A DNA stretch of 64,000 nt from Oscheius onirici. Lineage: Eukaryota; Nematoda; Chromadorea; Rhabditida; Rhabditidae. Shown here in pieces: positions 43,539 to 55,999 of the stretch. Where the stretch lies: contig OW051468.1 in NCBI GenBank assembly GCA_932521025.1, forward strand, positions 7,626,064-7,690,063. The letters are read 5' to 3'. Within the stretch, counting starts at the first letter, position 1, and the number at the start of each line of letters is the position of its first letter. Both the position numbers and the translations under genes were made by a program. The notes beneath the pieces were generated by a model. It was not told the origin of the DNA. It saw nothing but the letters and a program-made list of their open reading frames with translations, and did no database searches.

Positions 43539-44921
43539 CTGTGAGAAAATAAAGATTTTCGGCTGGCAGGTTTTGGATGATTTGGGGAAAACAGTAGCAT
43601 CTCCTTCGGTCTTCCTAAGTATCAATATCTCCGGCTAACCGCTTAAAATCGAGCTGATCTTGCTCAAAAGGGTTACATTCTGACCAGTTATGACACGAAC
43701 ACGGATCGAATAGAGTATTTTTTTTGTTCGAATTCGAACGAACAAAGGCGACTCATGTATGTTTGACGGACGGTTTGTCGAACAGCATCCACGAACACAC
43801 GAACAATTCAAGCATTTTCATCTAAATAAAGTTCGTAGATCAACTCGGAAATCTATGCAACTTTCATCAAAGCTGGAAAGGACGAAAAAATGTCAAAGAG
43901 AGTTCAAAGGTAAACTGGGGTAACAGGATGATGCCAGTAATCAGAGAGCTAGGAGCCAGTAATACCGAAATACTGGTCCGAACATATATATGAAACACGT
44001 TCAAAAATTGATTCTTTGGTACAGGGCACGTGCTGAAAACCAGCTCGAACAAAGTTTGCAATTCTCTGCCTGCAGTTGTGGCTAGCCACAAATAAAAACA
44101 TGTCTCGGTGGTCTTTCGCCCTGCCGACGCCCATTATCTCGTTGGCAATGAACCACGGGATTGTTGTCGACTGACTGACGTTGATGATCGCTCAGAGTAC
44201 GCAATCCTCTTCATTGAAACTTTGAGAGAGTCTCTTATCGGAGACGACGAAACCCCCTCGTTTGAACAGGTCACGTGACCCGATGGAAACGATTCAGTTA
44301 ATATCCTTTCCCGATGGGAGTATCTCCCAGCATCACCCCATTGTTTACTTGGTCAGGTGTCCAGACGTTATTGGACGTGACAAAACGGGAAGCTTATTCT
44401 CCCGCACCCGGAAATACACGTCCGTCAGGGCACGTGAAGGCGAAACCAGACGAGGAAGGGTCAAAAGTTCACAAAAAGTCTCAAAAAACGCAGGAAATGA
44501 AAACTTTTGAAATATGCGCAATTCTTCCTCTTTAGGTCTCACAACGATCCCAAGCAGATAGTGTACTGAATGGTCGCCCTCAACGATCTGTAATTTTTCT
44601 TACAATTAGTTCAAAAATTTCCTGCTGGTAGGCTGTTTCCCAAAGACTTGGGAAAGCATTCTTTGGAAGCTTTTCATTAGAAGGAAACCGAAGCTGTATG
44701 GGAAGAAGTCGATATTTAACAATCGATAACCATGAAAATCAAAGACTGAAAATGACTGGAGGATAAATAGCCTAGACAGAAGCAAAGCACAACACTTTTC
44801 GGCGTTCTTTGGGTGCGTCTGGGCGGGGCCAGCAACCAGAGGAGATCCCCCATTGCCACACACACACACAAACACTGCCCTTCTGCTTGCTGTCGAGAGA
44901 CTGTGAGCATCTTCTTCGAGA
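43539..44921. other. Intergenic region upstream of PEPCK
   Basis: About 1.4 kb with only short frames. None could be assigned. It contains a small palindromic stretch GTTCGAATTCGAAC near 43729 and a (CA)n run near 44859. Confidence 0.4.
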
Positions 44922-47900
44922 ATGAGCGTCGATCCTTCACTTCTAACGCCATACAAGGTGAGTTGTTTTTTCTCTTTGTTCAGTTTGAAGCTTTTTTGAT
45001 GAGATACCATTGACATCTCGACACTTTGAGAAAGTATCAGATGCCGAGACTATACTCTCCCTTTTTGAATTGTACAATTGTTTTGCTCGAAAGATTGAGG
45101 GGAGTAAGAGAGCGGGTCGGCCTGACCGAACGACAGCAGCTGTCAATAGATCCAAGACCAGAGGTCATTCTTCACATTTTTCAGAACACCGGTCAGGACA
45201 ATGCCTCCCTGCGTCAGATCTCGGAAGATGCCTTTTACGTCGTCAATGAGGTCGTCATGAAGCGACTCGGTCATCTTCCCATTCTCAAGGTCTGTTTTCT
45301 TGCTAACAGTGGCCTTTTGATCGAGCAAGAGAGAGGGAGAGAGAGTTTACAGCACCACGGGAATTGTTGCATTGGTTTTATCGCGCCGGGGTCAGCTTGA
45401 AAAGAGGGACAATTTTCAGGGAGATTTCCACCTTCTGCCACCGAAAGTACAGAGATTCATTGCCGAGAAGGCCGAGTTGATGCGTCCTAGAGGTATAGAC
45501 TTTTGGAGAAAGGAGACCCATCAAAATGTTTAGGAATCTTCATCGTGGACGGAACTCAACACGAGGCCGACGATATCATAAACAAATTGGTCGAGAGAGG
45601 AATGTTGTCCAAGCTGGAAGCCTATGAGAACAATTACATCTGCAGGACTGATCCCAAGGTTTGTGAGGCCATAAAACTAAACCTGTTATGTTCAAAAGAA
45701 TCCAGGTCGTTTCGCGACTCATTTTACATTCAAATATTGAGTACTCAGCTAAGATAGGAAAAACTAAACTGAAGAGGGGAGTAACTTTTCCCCATCTAAA
45801 TTTTGTGACCTCAAGAAAAAACTTCTAGTTTCTAGCTCACACTTACATTTTTTCAGTTTTGTGATGTTCGGCAAAGTTGTAACATTTGACGAGCTCTACA
45901 ACTTTGCAGAACATTTCAAACTGTCTGGGTCACATAGAAAATGACGGCCGAGAGAATATATTGATCATCTGCCGCGCACATTGTTTATTGTTCTGCTTTC
46001 CGAACGGAAGAAGGGAAAACATTTTCAGGACGTTGCTCGCGTCGAATCAAAGACATGGATGGTGACAAAGGACAAGCATCAGACTGTCGCTCATACTCCC
46101 GAAGGTGTCGAGCCAATTATGGGCCATTGGATGTCTCCGGAATCGCTGAACACCGAGCTGGACGACCGATTCCCCGGCTGTATGGCTGGTTCGTCGTTTT
46201 CATTGATACGCGTCTTATCAGCTTGTTTACTGAGAGAAAGAGACAGTCTCAAAACAGACCTATATAGGGGAAAGTTTAAAAAAATGTTGCAGGACGTACA
46301 ATGTACGTTATTCCGTTCTCGATGGGACCCATTGGAGGCCCTCTCTCAAAGATTGGAGTCCAGTTGACCGACTCGAACTACGTCGTCTTGTCCATGAGGA
46401 TCATGACCAGAGTCTGCAATAGTGTCTGGGACGCACTTGGAGATCAGGACTTTGTCAGATGCATCCATTCTGTCGGACTGCCTCGTCCTGTCAAACGTAT
46501 CTTTTGTTCTCTTTCGTCAATTCAACCACACCTCCAGAGCGTGTTATCAACCACTGGCCTTGCAATCCCGAACGTGTTCTCATCGCCCATCGTCCTCCCG
46601 AGAGAGAAATCTGGTCTTTCGGATCAGGATATGGAGGAAACTCACTGCTCGGTTAGTTTTTTATCCAAAGTTCAAATTTACGTTATATGAGTGATCAGCC
46701 CGTTGTCGTCAGCTGTGTGATCTCAAGTTCGATTCCTATTGAAGATACCTCTTTTGCCTTTTTGTGATCCTCTCGGCTATACATTTAGAATACTTTTATC
46801 CGAAAGAAATAATTGTTTGTCACAAAATCAGACTATTTCATCAAAGACAGGACTCGGTATATTAGATTCTTTCAGGAAAGAAGTGCTTTGCTCTCCGAAT
46901 CGCCTCAAACATCGCCTACGATGAGGGCTGGATGGCCGAGCATATGCTCATCATGGGTGTTACTCGTCCCTGTGGAAGGGAGCACTTTATCGCCGCGGCC
47001 TTCCCATCGGCCTGTGGAAAGACCAACTTGGCCATGCTTGAGCCGACACTGCCCGGCTGGAAAGTTCGTTGTGTCGGAGACGACATTGCCTGGATGAAGT
47101 TCGGCGAAGATGGTCGTCTGTATGCCATCAATCCCGAAGCCGGATTCTTCGGCGTCGCTCCCGGAACCTCCAAGAAGACAAATCCGATGGCCGTCGCCAC
47201 CTTCCAGAAGAATTCCATCTTCACCAATGTGGCCGAAACTGCCGACGGCGAATACTACTGGGAGGGACTGGAGGATGAGATCAAGAACAAGGACGTCGAA
47301 ATTACTACCTGGCTCGGCGAAAAGTGGAAGATTGGTCAGCCCGGAGTTGCTGCTCATCCCAACTCTCGTTTCGCCGCTCCGGCCAGCCAATGCCCCATCA
47401 TTCATCCCGACTGGGAGAACCCGAAGGGAGTTCCAATTGAGGCCATCATCTTCGGAGGACGTCGTCCTCAGGGTGTCCCTCTGATTTTCGAAACTCATTC
47501 CTGGCAACACGGAGTCTTCACCGGCGCCTGCCTCAAGTCCGAGGCCACTGCTGCTGCCGAGTACAAAGGAAAGAGTAAGTAGCGGCTTCAGTTCTGAATA
47601 TAATTTTTATTTTTAGCCGTCATGCACGATCCTATGGCCATGAGACCGTTCATGGGCTACAACTTTGGAAAGTATCTTCAGCACTGGCTCGATCTCCAGA
47701 CCGACAAGAGAGAAATGCCAAAGATCTACCACGTCAACTGGTTCAGAAAGGATCAGAATGGAAAGGTTCGTCTTTTTCTTTGCGTACTTATGAAACAAAG
47801 AGCTTTAAAATTACCCCCTCCACCCTTGATCTTTCAGTTCCTGTGGCCTGGATTCGGAGAGAACATTCGTGTCATCGACTGGATCATCCGTCGTCTGGAC

Positions 47901-48137
47901 GGAGAGCAGGGACTCGGAATCGATACTCCCATTGGAACCGTTCCGGCTCCTGGCTCATTGAACCTCGATGGTCTGAACGAGGTCAACTGGGACGAACTCA
48001 TGTCCGTTCCCGGCGAATACTGGAAAGATGATGCCAAAGAAGTCAGAAAGTTCCTCGAGGAACAGGTCGGACCCGATCTCCCAGCTCCCGTCAGAAAGGA
48101 AATGGATGAGCAGGAGGTCCGCATCAACTCCATCTAA
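44922..48137 (+). CDS. PCK1: Phosphoenolpyruvate carboxykinase, GTP-dependent
   Basis: PEPCK converts oxaloacetate and GTP to phosphoenolpyruvate, the committed step of gluconeogenesis. Ten exons (44922-44957, 45185-45289, 45420-45492, 45534-45658, 46029-46188, 46293-46496, 46538-46651, 46876-47574, 47617-47765, 47838-48137) encode 654 aa. Conserved blocks include [19 protein letters not shown], the PEP-binding region [20 protein letters not shown], and the P-loop with active-site Cys ([17 protein letters not shown]). The metal-binding [20 protein letters not shown] and [20 protein letters not shown] follow. The overall similarity is to nematode PCK. About 47 residues precede [11 protein letters not shown], slightly more than in cytosolic relatives. 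They are acidic to neutral, so mitochondrial targeting is not obvious. An intron (45659-46028) holds a hairpin-repeat copy. Confidence 0.96.
45785..45945. repeat. Hairpin repeat family, copy 5 (PEPCK intron)
   Basis: GATGTTCGGCAAAGTTGTAA and the inverted CTACAACTTTGCAGAACAT form a stem with a loop of about 17 nt. The upstream CCCCATCTAAATTTTGTGACC block matches the one before copy 4. Confidence 0.8.
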
Positions 48138-48261
48138 GCCGAAAATATGTATACCAAAGCATAGTCCGATATTTGTAAAATTACGTCTAGTGATTCAAAT
48201 AAGGGTTTTTCTGATAGTTTGTCTACTTTCAGTCGCGAGAACCGTCACTGTCACTGTCATT

Positions 48262-48585
48262 TCAAACTAAGGATGCTACGAACAGCACCGCATACTTTTC
48301 CGCCTGCAGCTTTAAAAAATACAGTATCACGGGATGGTTGTTTTCTTCTTCCTCCAGCGTTCCATTGCCTCTAGAGACAAACAAACAGTCTTCCCTCGCA
48401 TTGTAACCATCTCTCCTTGCTGGTTCATCCACTTTTTCCGCTTTTCCCAGAATGAGCATGTACTCTTGACTCTTGATGAGAAAATGAAGTCCAAACTGGA
48501 TAATCCTCGACTTGTCTCGACATGTCAACTTCGCGGAAAAATCGGGCATGACCCGTCTCCCAGCGACATTTTTCAGTAATTGCAC
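48262..48585 (-). CDS. Unrecognised open frame of about 100 aa
   Basis: The minus-strand frame includes DFSAKLTCRDKSRIIQFGLH, LIKSQEYMLILGKAEKVDEP and REDCLFVSRGNGTLEEEENN with protein-like composition. Its stop is 125 bp from the convergent PEPCK stop. The first residues are not well supported, so this may be the last exon of a gene whose upstream part is interrupted by the repeats at 48.6-49.8 kb. The Cys pair and beta-rich look recall netrin-type domains, but this is speculative. Confidence 0.4.
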   Translation of the reverse strand: MQLLKNVAGRRVMPDFSAKLTCRDKSRIIQFGLHFLIKSQEYMLILGKAEKVDEPARRDGYNAREDCLFVSRGNGTLEEEENNHPVILYFLKLQAEKYAVLFVASLV

Positions 48586-48599
48586 GACTCCTTTTCGGC

Positions 48600-49810
48600 T
48601 AGTAGCTCAGCCTCTCTTGTATACTCAGGTCGTCAATTTGTCCAGAATTCCAAAAAAACATGGTGATCCGTCTGGCTGTGTTCCGACTGGCTATCCGGCT
48701 CCTTCCGGTTCCTTTTCTCGGCAAGTAGTTCAGCCTTCACTTCAGTTCAACTCTTCAGCTTGTCGGGATTTCGAAAGGTCTCACTTCTGGCTCTTTTTTG
48801 CTCATCGTACGGGCAGTGTATCGATGTCATAGTAGTGTATCGATGTCATATTGCACCTTGAAAGAGCTCAATCTGGGCTACAAAATCCTGTATGGAACAA
48901 AGAGGGCCCAATGGAAAGTTTTCGAGAAACTCGCCTCTGAAGTTCAGGTGGTTCAACTCATGATGGGTCAAAAATATCATGGGTCAAAAATAAAATTTTC
49001 CAAAAGTGGTTTTTATGCGCTCTAAGTCTGTTTTAGGCTCTTCTGAGACTTATCATATTGTTTTCGATCGATTGGACCACTTTTTGAAAACCACTTTTGG
49101 AAAATTTACCATGATACCCCCACCATGAGTTGAACCAACTGAACTTCAGAGGCGAGTTTCTCGAAAACTTTCCCTTAGGCCCTCTGTGTAGCCCAAATTG
49201 AGCTCTTTCAAGGTGCATCGGCCGATTTGTCCAATTCGAACACGTTAGAGCTGTGCAACTGCCTGAAGTTGGTCACTTTCGCAATTTGGACCCTCTATAT
49301 CTCAGCGAGAAAAAATTTCTGGGAAATCGGGTCGCGGCTATCAATGTTTTTCATCAAGACCTTCAAATTTGTAACTGGACGTTCTGTGAAAATTGGCCGG
49401 GATGTGCGCTAACAGCTCTACTTCAAAGAAAAAAAAATTTGCTTCAGCTAAAACTCAAATATTCTAATTCTAAACCTAACCGATATATACACCATCGGTT
49501 AGAGCTTGCTCACATTAATTTTTCTTTTTTGAAAAAGCTATTTTCGTGCATCCTACAAAAAGTTATTCCAAAAATACAACATTTTTCCTAAAAATTATGC
49601 ACACATCTGATAGTAGCTCAGCCTCTCGTTCGTTCATCATCTTGTCCAGAATTCCAAAAAATCAACATAGTCCCTTTCGCACACCGTCTTTTCCAATTGG
49701 CTATTATTCTCGGCTTCTTGTAGGCTAGCATTCACTGCGATTCAGCCAAGTTCCCGTCTTCGAAGCATTTCTGGCTCCTTCTCTCCGCAGATTCGACGGT
49801 TTAGTCTTTG
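48600..49810. repeat. Direct repeat pair around a foldback element
   Basis: TAGTAGCTCAGCCTCTCTTG ... TTGTCCAGAATTCCAAAAAA (48600-48660) recurs at 49613-49665 with similar downstream sequence (TCCAATTGGCTAT, GGCTTCTTGTAG). No coding content was recognised in this stretch. Confidence 0.65.
48852..49221. mobile_element. Foldback element with about 140-bp inverted arms
   Basis: The left arm CACCTTGAAAGAGCTCAATC through TTTTCGAGAAACTCGCCTCT to AATTTTCCAAAAGTGGTTTT is inverted in the right arm (49084-49221) at high identity. A short unrelated loop lies between. No open frame is present. Confidence 0.8.
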
Positions 49811-49839
49811 CACCACTTCTCACAAGATCCTTTTACGTT

Positions 49840-52040
49840 GCATGTTAGCATTTCTGAAACCTGACTATCATGAAAATGCAGAGATTAATCTAACCTTGTC
49901 GACTGACTCCGTCCTCAGTTTGTTAGAAAGTAGTCTTCAGCTAATCAGTAGTACACTTGTTCATATGGAGAGCTCAGACTTCGGTTTCGATTCGTGTAAA
50001 GTTGCCCGTTCAGTCGACAACAGGCCTTGTTCCATCAGAGCTCGATATATTTGACGTGAGACTATGAGTCGTACTGATCAGCTGACAGTCTGGTCCCTTC
50101 GGCTTGATGAATCACGACTTGAAACCTCTCTTGAACAGTATTCTCAGCATTCACTTCTTCAGACTGCTCTTCCTGGTTCTCTCCGTCTTCTTAAGCTTGT
50201 CTTCTGCAGTCAATTGTTGAGCAGTCATCATGGATCGTCGGGCAGGATTAGCTTGAGGCACATCTCCCTGTCGTCCCAAGGGTTTTCGGATAAATCCCGG
50301 CATTTCAGTCATTCACGAGTCTGCAAGACAACCGTACTGAAATATGGATATTATAAAAATACATAGACTATACTAACCTTGAAGCCTGATTCCGTCCTCA
50401 GTTTGTTCTTCGCTATTCAGCAGTGCACTTGTTCGCATGAAGAGAGGCTCATAGTAGGCTTGATATCGTTTCGTGTTGTAACAAACAGGCCCATCTTCAC
50501 TCTCGTTATCCTTGACATTAGCTCCGTACTGTTCAGATGAGTCTGGTATCATTCTCTTAGATCCGGCTTGACGTATTCCTACTGCTTGTCTTCCTGTCGA
50601 CCATTGTGTTTCGGAGCTTCAGACCACTTTCCGAGCAGCTCTACGGCCAGAAGGATCTTCTAGCGATGAAGGGCAGCCATCATATTAGGAGTCGATAGGC
50701 CAAGTGGAGATTGTTGCAGTTTCTGTCGACGGCATGTCTCCTCATCCGGCTGCTTTTCACAGAACTGTAGTGACTTCTCAGTTGTCCAGATTTTTTCCAA
50801 TCTTCCTAGCGTCGACAAAACACAAGACCATTTTCCGTCGCTGTTCTGAACACTGAGTATCTCTAAAGAAACAATGACTAGTCTTACCTTGAAAACTGAT
50901 TCCTTCCTCAGTTTGTTCCGGAAAATCGTCTTCAGATGTTCAGCCGTGCAGTTCATGTAGAGAGGGGCTCCGGCTTCAGTGTCGACTTCACCGAGTTGTC
51001 TTTTCCGTCACAAACAGGCCCGGTTCGATCAAAAACTCTCGATGGTACTGTAGACTGTAGCAGCTTCTGTCGATAGCTTTCCTGCTCAATACCGTCTCAG
51101 TTCAGAAGTGTTACTAAGACATTATCGACCATCAGACATCTGCTCTGAAAACGAACATGGTAGACTCCACTAGAACAAAAGTCTAACCTTGTGTTTTTTT
51201 CTTTTTGTTCCGCTGGTTTCGGAGCTCGAGACGGAGACGTTCCCACCAGTAGCAGGCTCTCCCGTGAACGGTTACCATCTGCTTCGGATTCAGCAATTCA
51301 AGTGATGCCTGTAGTTTCCGTCGATGGAATGTCTGATCAATCCCTTCAATCCTCGTTGGCACTGATTGCCTTAAGTTCTCTCAGTTTCAGTGGATCTTCA
51401 GCTGTAGTCAGCAACCATCAATCAGACACGTCTTCAGGCTCTCGATGACTTCAGCCTTGTACTGCTCCTTCCAGACTTCATGGTCCACCGGCAGAGTCTT
51501 CTGAGTCTTCTAGATCATCTGTTCTGAAAACAACGTGATCACCGAAACCAAAGTCTAACCTTGTGGCATACTTCTGCTGTCCCATGATGCAGTTTCTATC
51601 CAATCGATCTCATCGAATCTTCGATGAAACTTTCTCAACCATGCTTCTACCAGCAGCCAGTCTGAAAATAAACTTGGTTTGGCCTCAGAAAGTAAACTAT
51701 GATGTTGGAATGTCCAGCATCCTGTAGTTCCATAGCTCAGCCATCATCGGACGAAAGTAGAGTGATGCAGATGTTCCAGGAATACGGATCGTGAGGAAAC
51801 GTTCTTGCCGTAGCTGGGATTGCAGTCCAGAAGTAGTCAGTCAGAGAGCTCCAGTCCGTTACAGAGCTTCTTTCCAGCTAAAAAGCTTCCGTGTTCTTCT
51901 TCGTCTGCACGGTCAGCAGCTTATGTTCGTCCAGTAGAAACAGACCAAGATGTCGTCGTATACCAATGTCCTTCTAGTAACGACAACCTGAATTACGAAT
52001 TAGATAATTCTGATTAGTTAAAGTCACCTTTCAGACTACC
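49840..52040 (-). other. Spliced-looking minus-strand array of tandem degenerate exons (array A)
   Basis: On the minus strand seven short introns (36-47 nt) with GT(T/A)AG-like or GTTTAC donors and TTTTCAG/TTTCAG acceptors can be read, for example 51988-52027, 51662-51697 and about 51144-51187. Others lie near 50842-50886, 50337-50376 and 49850-49893. Exons of 100-465 bp share a common 3' end (AACAAACTGAGGACGGAATC then TTCAAG before the donor) and a GGGCCTGTTTGT block, so they are tandem duplicates. The exons contain stops in all frames and copies differ by frameshifting indels. It therefore looks like a non-coding transcript or a decaying gene. Transcription is inferred from splice signals only. 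Confidence 0.45.
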
Positions 52041-55000
52041 GTAGTAGAATTTCTTTTGCCGTCAGGCTCTTCTGCCTTCTGGAACCATCGAGTAGAGCAG
52101 CCATCATGAGAGATGTAGGAGATTCATCAGATCAGCGTTTCGGGGATGGTGATCAGTCGGAAAGAGAAGGAATCTGAACAGTTCCCACAATGGGGAGTAA
52201 AAGGAACTAAGTCAGTCAAATTTCATCTAATCTCAGAAAAGCTCGAAGCTAACGAAATCAATTTCAAAAATCGGACCTTTGAGGGCTCAAACTGTGTATA
52301 ATGAACCAAATGTAATGAATAAGGCTGTTGAGCCTAGCATACGATCATGAAATTTGATCAATTCAAGTCTTGTGAAAGACGAGAGAGAGTTCTAGTGAAC
52401 TCACATAGAAAGAAATACTCAAAAGAGCAAGAAGCTTTTCGGCTTTGTGTCAAGAAATCAGAAGAATTTTGTTTGAGACACTTGGCCTCCGTCTTCTAAA
52501 GACGAGCGAGTTCAGATGACTCGGTAATGAAATCAAGAACTGGGTAAGATAAGCATATATTTTGAAAAGAAAGAAAATTCGAGACACTTTTTCAGAATGA
52601 AGTTTTGAATGAATTTTTGCCTCGAAAGAGCAAGCCTTGCGGCTATTGAGGCACGAAGCCGGTAAAGAAAGAATGATTGAGACCTGGTCTCCGTCTTCAG
52701 AAAGACGATCGAGTCTGACTCGATGAGGTCAAGAGACCTTCAGCCCATGAACCCAGTCAGTAGGCGTCACCAGAACTGGCAGAAATACTAGTCAGCCCCG
52801 CCTACGTTCCCTCTCCGAAGGGCGATGAGCCCGAAATGTCCCACCCGGCGAGTTTTAGAAGAGCGCAGTTTACAAGTCTAGTGGCAGAAGAGGTTTCTTG
52901 CGAGTCCCGCTTTATCTTTTGTTTTTTTTTATTTGGTTCTTTTTGAGCTTTTTGTTTTTTTTGGTTAATTTTTGATTTTATTTTTTAGTCTCAGCCCTTG
53001 CACCTTCCTCATATTGGCTTGAGGGGACATGGAGAGACAGAATCGGATGTTGACGAGACATCAGGTTGAGTAGGCGAGAAGATCGGCAGCCCCTATCCGT
53101 GCTACTTCAGGGCTGTTTTCCTACTGTCACCCTAGGCTGAAAGACTTGACCAAATGCGTCCTAGAACGCATATGAGAGAACCCCGAAGAAAGAATTGTTG
53201 TCCTGCTGGTCCTTGGCGCGAGACGTCTTGGCGGCACTGGGAAAGAAGGCCGGGAAGAAAAGAACAGGTAGACGTCGGCCAGTGAAGAAGAAATGAAGAA
53301 GAGCAGCAGACAGAATCCAGAAGTTGCATTGACGATCCACAGGAAACGATGGTGGAGCAGGAGACTGAAGGAAAAGCAACATCTTCAGTAGAACTTGATT
53401 CCGGCTCAGAAAGACTCGTTCCAGAGAGCAAAGGAGTCATCCGTCGGGAGTAGACTGCAGTAGTCGAGTAGAGAAGGGAAGTTCGTCGGAGCAGACTGAA
53501 GAAAGAGAGAACATCTTCAGGAAAAGCAGCTGGTCCTTGAACAGGAGACGACGGCTGAATCCAATGTCCAGCAGAGAAGGTCGTCCATCGAGAGGCAGCA
53601 ATGAGCAGACTGCAGTCGAATCCAAAAGAGAAGGGCATCGGATGATGAAGTCGCAAGGCAGTCCAGAGTCTTGGAGCGAACATCAGTAGAGCATCAACAT
53701 CCGAATGGGGAAAGAAGAAAGGTCAGATTCAGAAGGAGAGATCCTCGGGGCATCGGTCGGTGGTGATGAAGAAGTACTAATGAAGAATTGGACGATCCTG
53801 GTGAGGAGTAGAGCATCATCCAAATGGAAAAGAAAGATCCGATCCGAAGCGAGAGGGGGTGGGGGTTCTCAATGGTTCTCAACAAATGGTCAGGTCACCC
53901 GAGGTGAACAAGTAGGCCGATTGGCGTCATTCGTTGAAGGAAATGGGGACGATGGTGACAGAACATGCAGCTTGATCGGGGCACGACTTCGATCAGCTGC
54001 GTGCAAGGGCGGACTTATTTTATATTTTACGCTCTTAGTGTGGACCGTCCATTACAGACTAATACCTTCCACCTCAACTACCCCTAGACTTGTTTGCGGG
54101 CGAGTGCTAGTTACAAAAAGAGCCGACCGGATGGGACACCACTAACGGAATCGGAATTTCAACGGGTCCGACTAGTATTTCTTTCAACCAATAAAGGTTT
54201 ACCAGTTACCTAATGACACGTACTTTCTAGGAACACAAAACTGTTCCGGGTGGACTTGTCTGAGAGAGACTGAGCACTTCTTTGGGGCCCCCTATACCCG
54301 AAGGAACTCGACGCAACCGTCTCGTAACCTCCCCGATCCGGGATCGCGACATAAACGGAGTTTATGTTAATCAAGAATTTCTACAATTTGGGCTGGGAGA
54401 GTGACATTCCAGAGGTGTCCATACTGGGGTCAGCACCCCGATGCTGAACACTAGGAAAGGCATCAGGGAAAGGGAAACGCAGACTGCAAGATTCGCCACC
54501 AAATATAGGTCACCGAATGAGACGAGACATCGTGAATGTGAAAGAGACTATAGGCGACTCCCTTCAGAGTATCAGCTGCCTTCAACCGCAGATAAGGCTG
54601 CCATCGTGAGAAACACAAGAAAATCGTCGTTAGCAGGGCAGACGAAACACACAGTGGCGCAGAGGCTGCAATCTGGACTCTTTACAAAATGAACCTACTT
54701 TTCTACTTTTGAACTAGTACTGTCTGCCCTTAAATTGTCCTCTTGCCCTCTTGTCATAGTTTTTGCGCGAGGAAAAAGATCACTTTCAGTCTTTCCAATG
54801 ACCAGCCGGGTTCTCAGGGACTATACCAAACACCGCTGTGGATCCAAGAGGTACCACGGGGATCGGGAAGACTAAGCATGACACCATTTTGACGATGGTT
54901 GCTAGTTGTGGCGGATTCACAGCCTAACCGTCATTTTTGCCGTTTCTTCTCCCAAAAACAAAAGGCGTCTCTTTTGTCTGTCTGGCGCTTCTGTTCGCAC

Positions 55001-55990
55001 TGTTGCTCAACTCACTCAAAGTTACTGTCACTCTATCAAAAGAAACTTCTCTGTATCCAAAGAATTACCTAGAATCTATCCGAATAACCTTCGCAGTTCA
55101 TCAATGTAATCTCAACCTAACTGATTCGATTTAACCTAGTACTTTTATAGTTCGTTGTCTACTCACTGTACTGTTAACTCAAGCAGACTGTCCTTCTATC
55201 CCTACAAGTATGTCCAGTGATCTACTCTCTTCAGCACTACCTAAACTGTCTATGGAATGTTCACAACTGCTCCAAATCTAAGTCTAATGTTTTGAATCTA
55301 AACTACTTAATGTTTCGAGCCAGATTGCTATACTACGGCACTGATTGTCATCACATCCGAGCCACTCAAATTTTAGAGGCTTCTCACTTTGGCAGTCTCA
55401 TCCGCGGAAAGAGTCAACTGATTCCCCAAGTGAGTCGCCTAGAAGTCACTTTCACACGCACGATGTCTCGTATCACCCAGATTCCTACATCTAGCGTCGA
55501 ACCCCACAGCCCACATTTACACCCGCCTGAACATCCTTACCACGGTTCAGCACCTTCCGGGCCAACCTTTTCTGGCTCACTTGGAATGGGAAAACACTCT
55601 CCCAGCCCCCCCCCCCCCCCCAACTCCGTTTGACAGCGATCACCGGCCCTGAACCAACAGTTCTCGCTTAAAAATCCAAAGCCTGTTGGTTCGCCCGGAT
55701 GCCCGTCTCAGTCTCTTTCTCCGGGAACCAAAAGACCACCAGGATCTGTCCCCGGATGACAAGCCCCCCTCACTTACCTCTTTATCCTATCCGAAAGAAT
55801 CGCATTGGGGGAGAAGAATGAAGAGTTTGAAGAATGAAGACGGGCTCGATGGCTCATCTCCTCGAAGCTCCTTGCCGAGTCTGGTCCTCTCATAGTCTTC
55901 TGACTAAAAATTTGTTGTTGAATTGAAAATGTAGAGTACAAACCTCTAGGCAAAAGAGCTGCCTCCTGGCCACGGAATCAACATCGTGCC
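52041..55990. other. Gene-poor region between the two exon arrays
   Basis: About 4 kb without a recognised gene. It has a T-rich stretch at 52917-52990 and a purine-rich plus-strand segment (53.2-53.9 kb) that creates a 183-codon Ser/Pro/Leu-rich minus-strand frame. A poly-C run lies near 55605-55620. The 138-codon plus frame at 55217-55633 has no recognisable similarity. Nothing here could be supported as a protein gene. Confidence 0.4.
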
Positions 55991-55999
55991 AGCCCACAA

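Noticed and set aside
43867-44134. Minus-strand frames near 44 kb as a gene
   Set aside because: Two overlapping frames of similar length without splice partners, conserved motifs or a plausible start.
53132-53683. 183-codon minus-strand frame
   Set aside because: Low-complexity Ser/Leu/Pro composition opposite a purine-rich strand, no start context, splice support or domain.
52041-55990. LTR retrotransposon or virus-like element in the gene-poor region
   Set aside because: No long terminal repeats, reverse transcriptase, integrase or protease motifs could be found.
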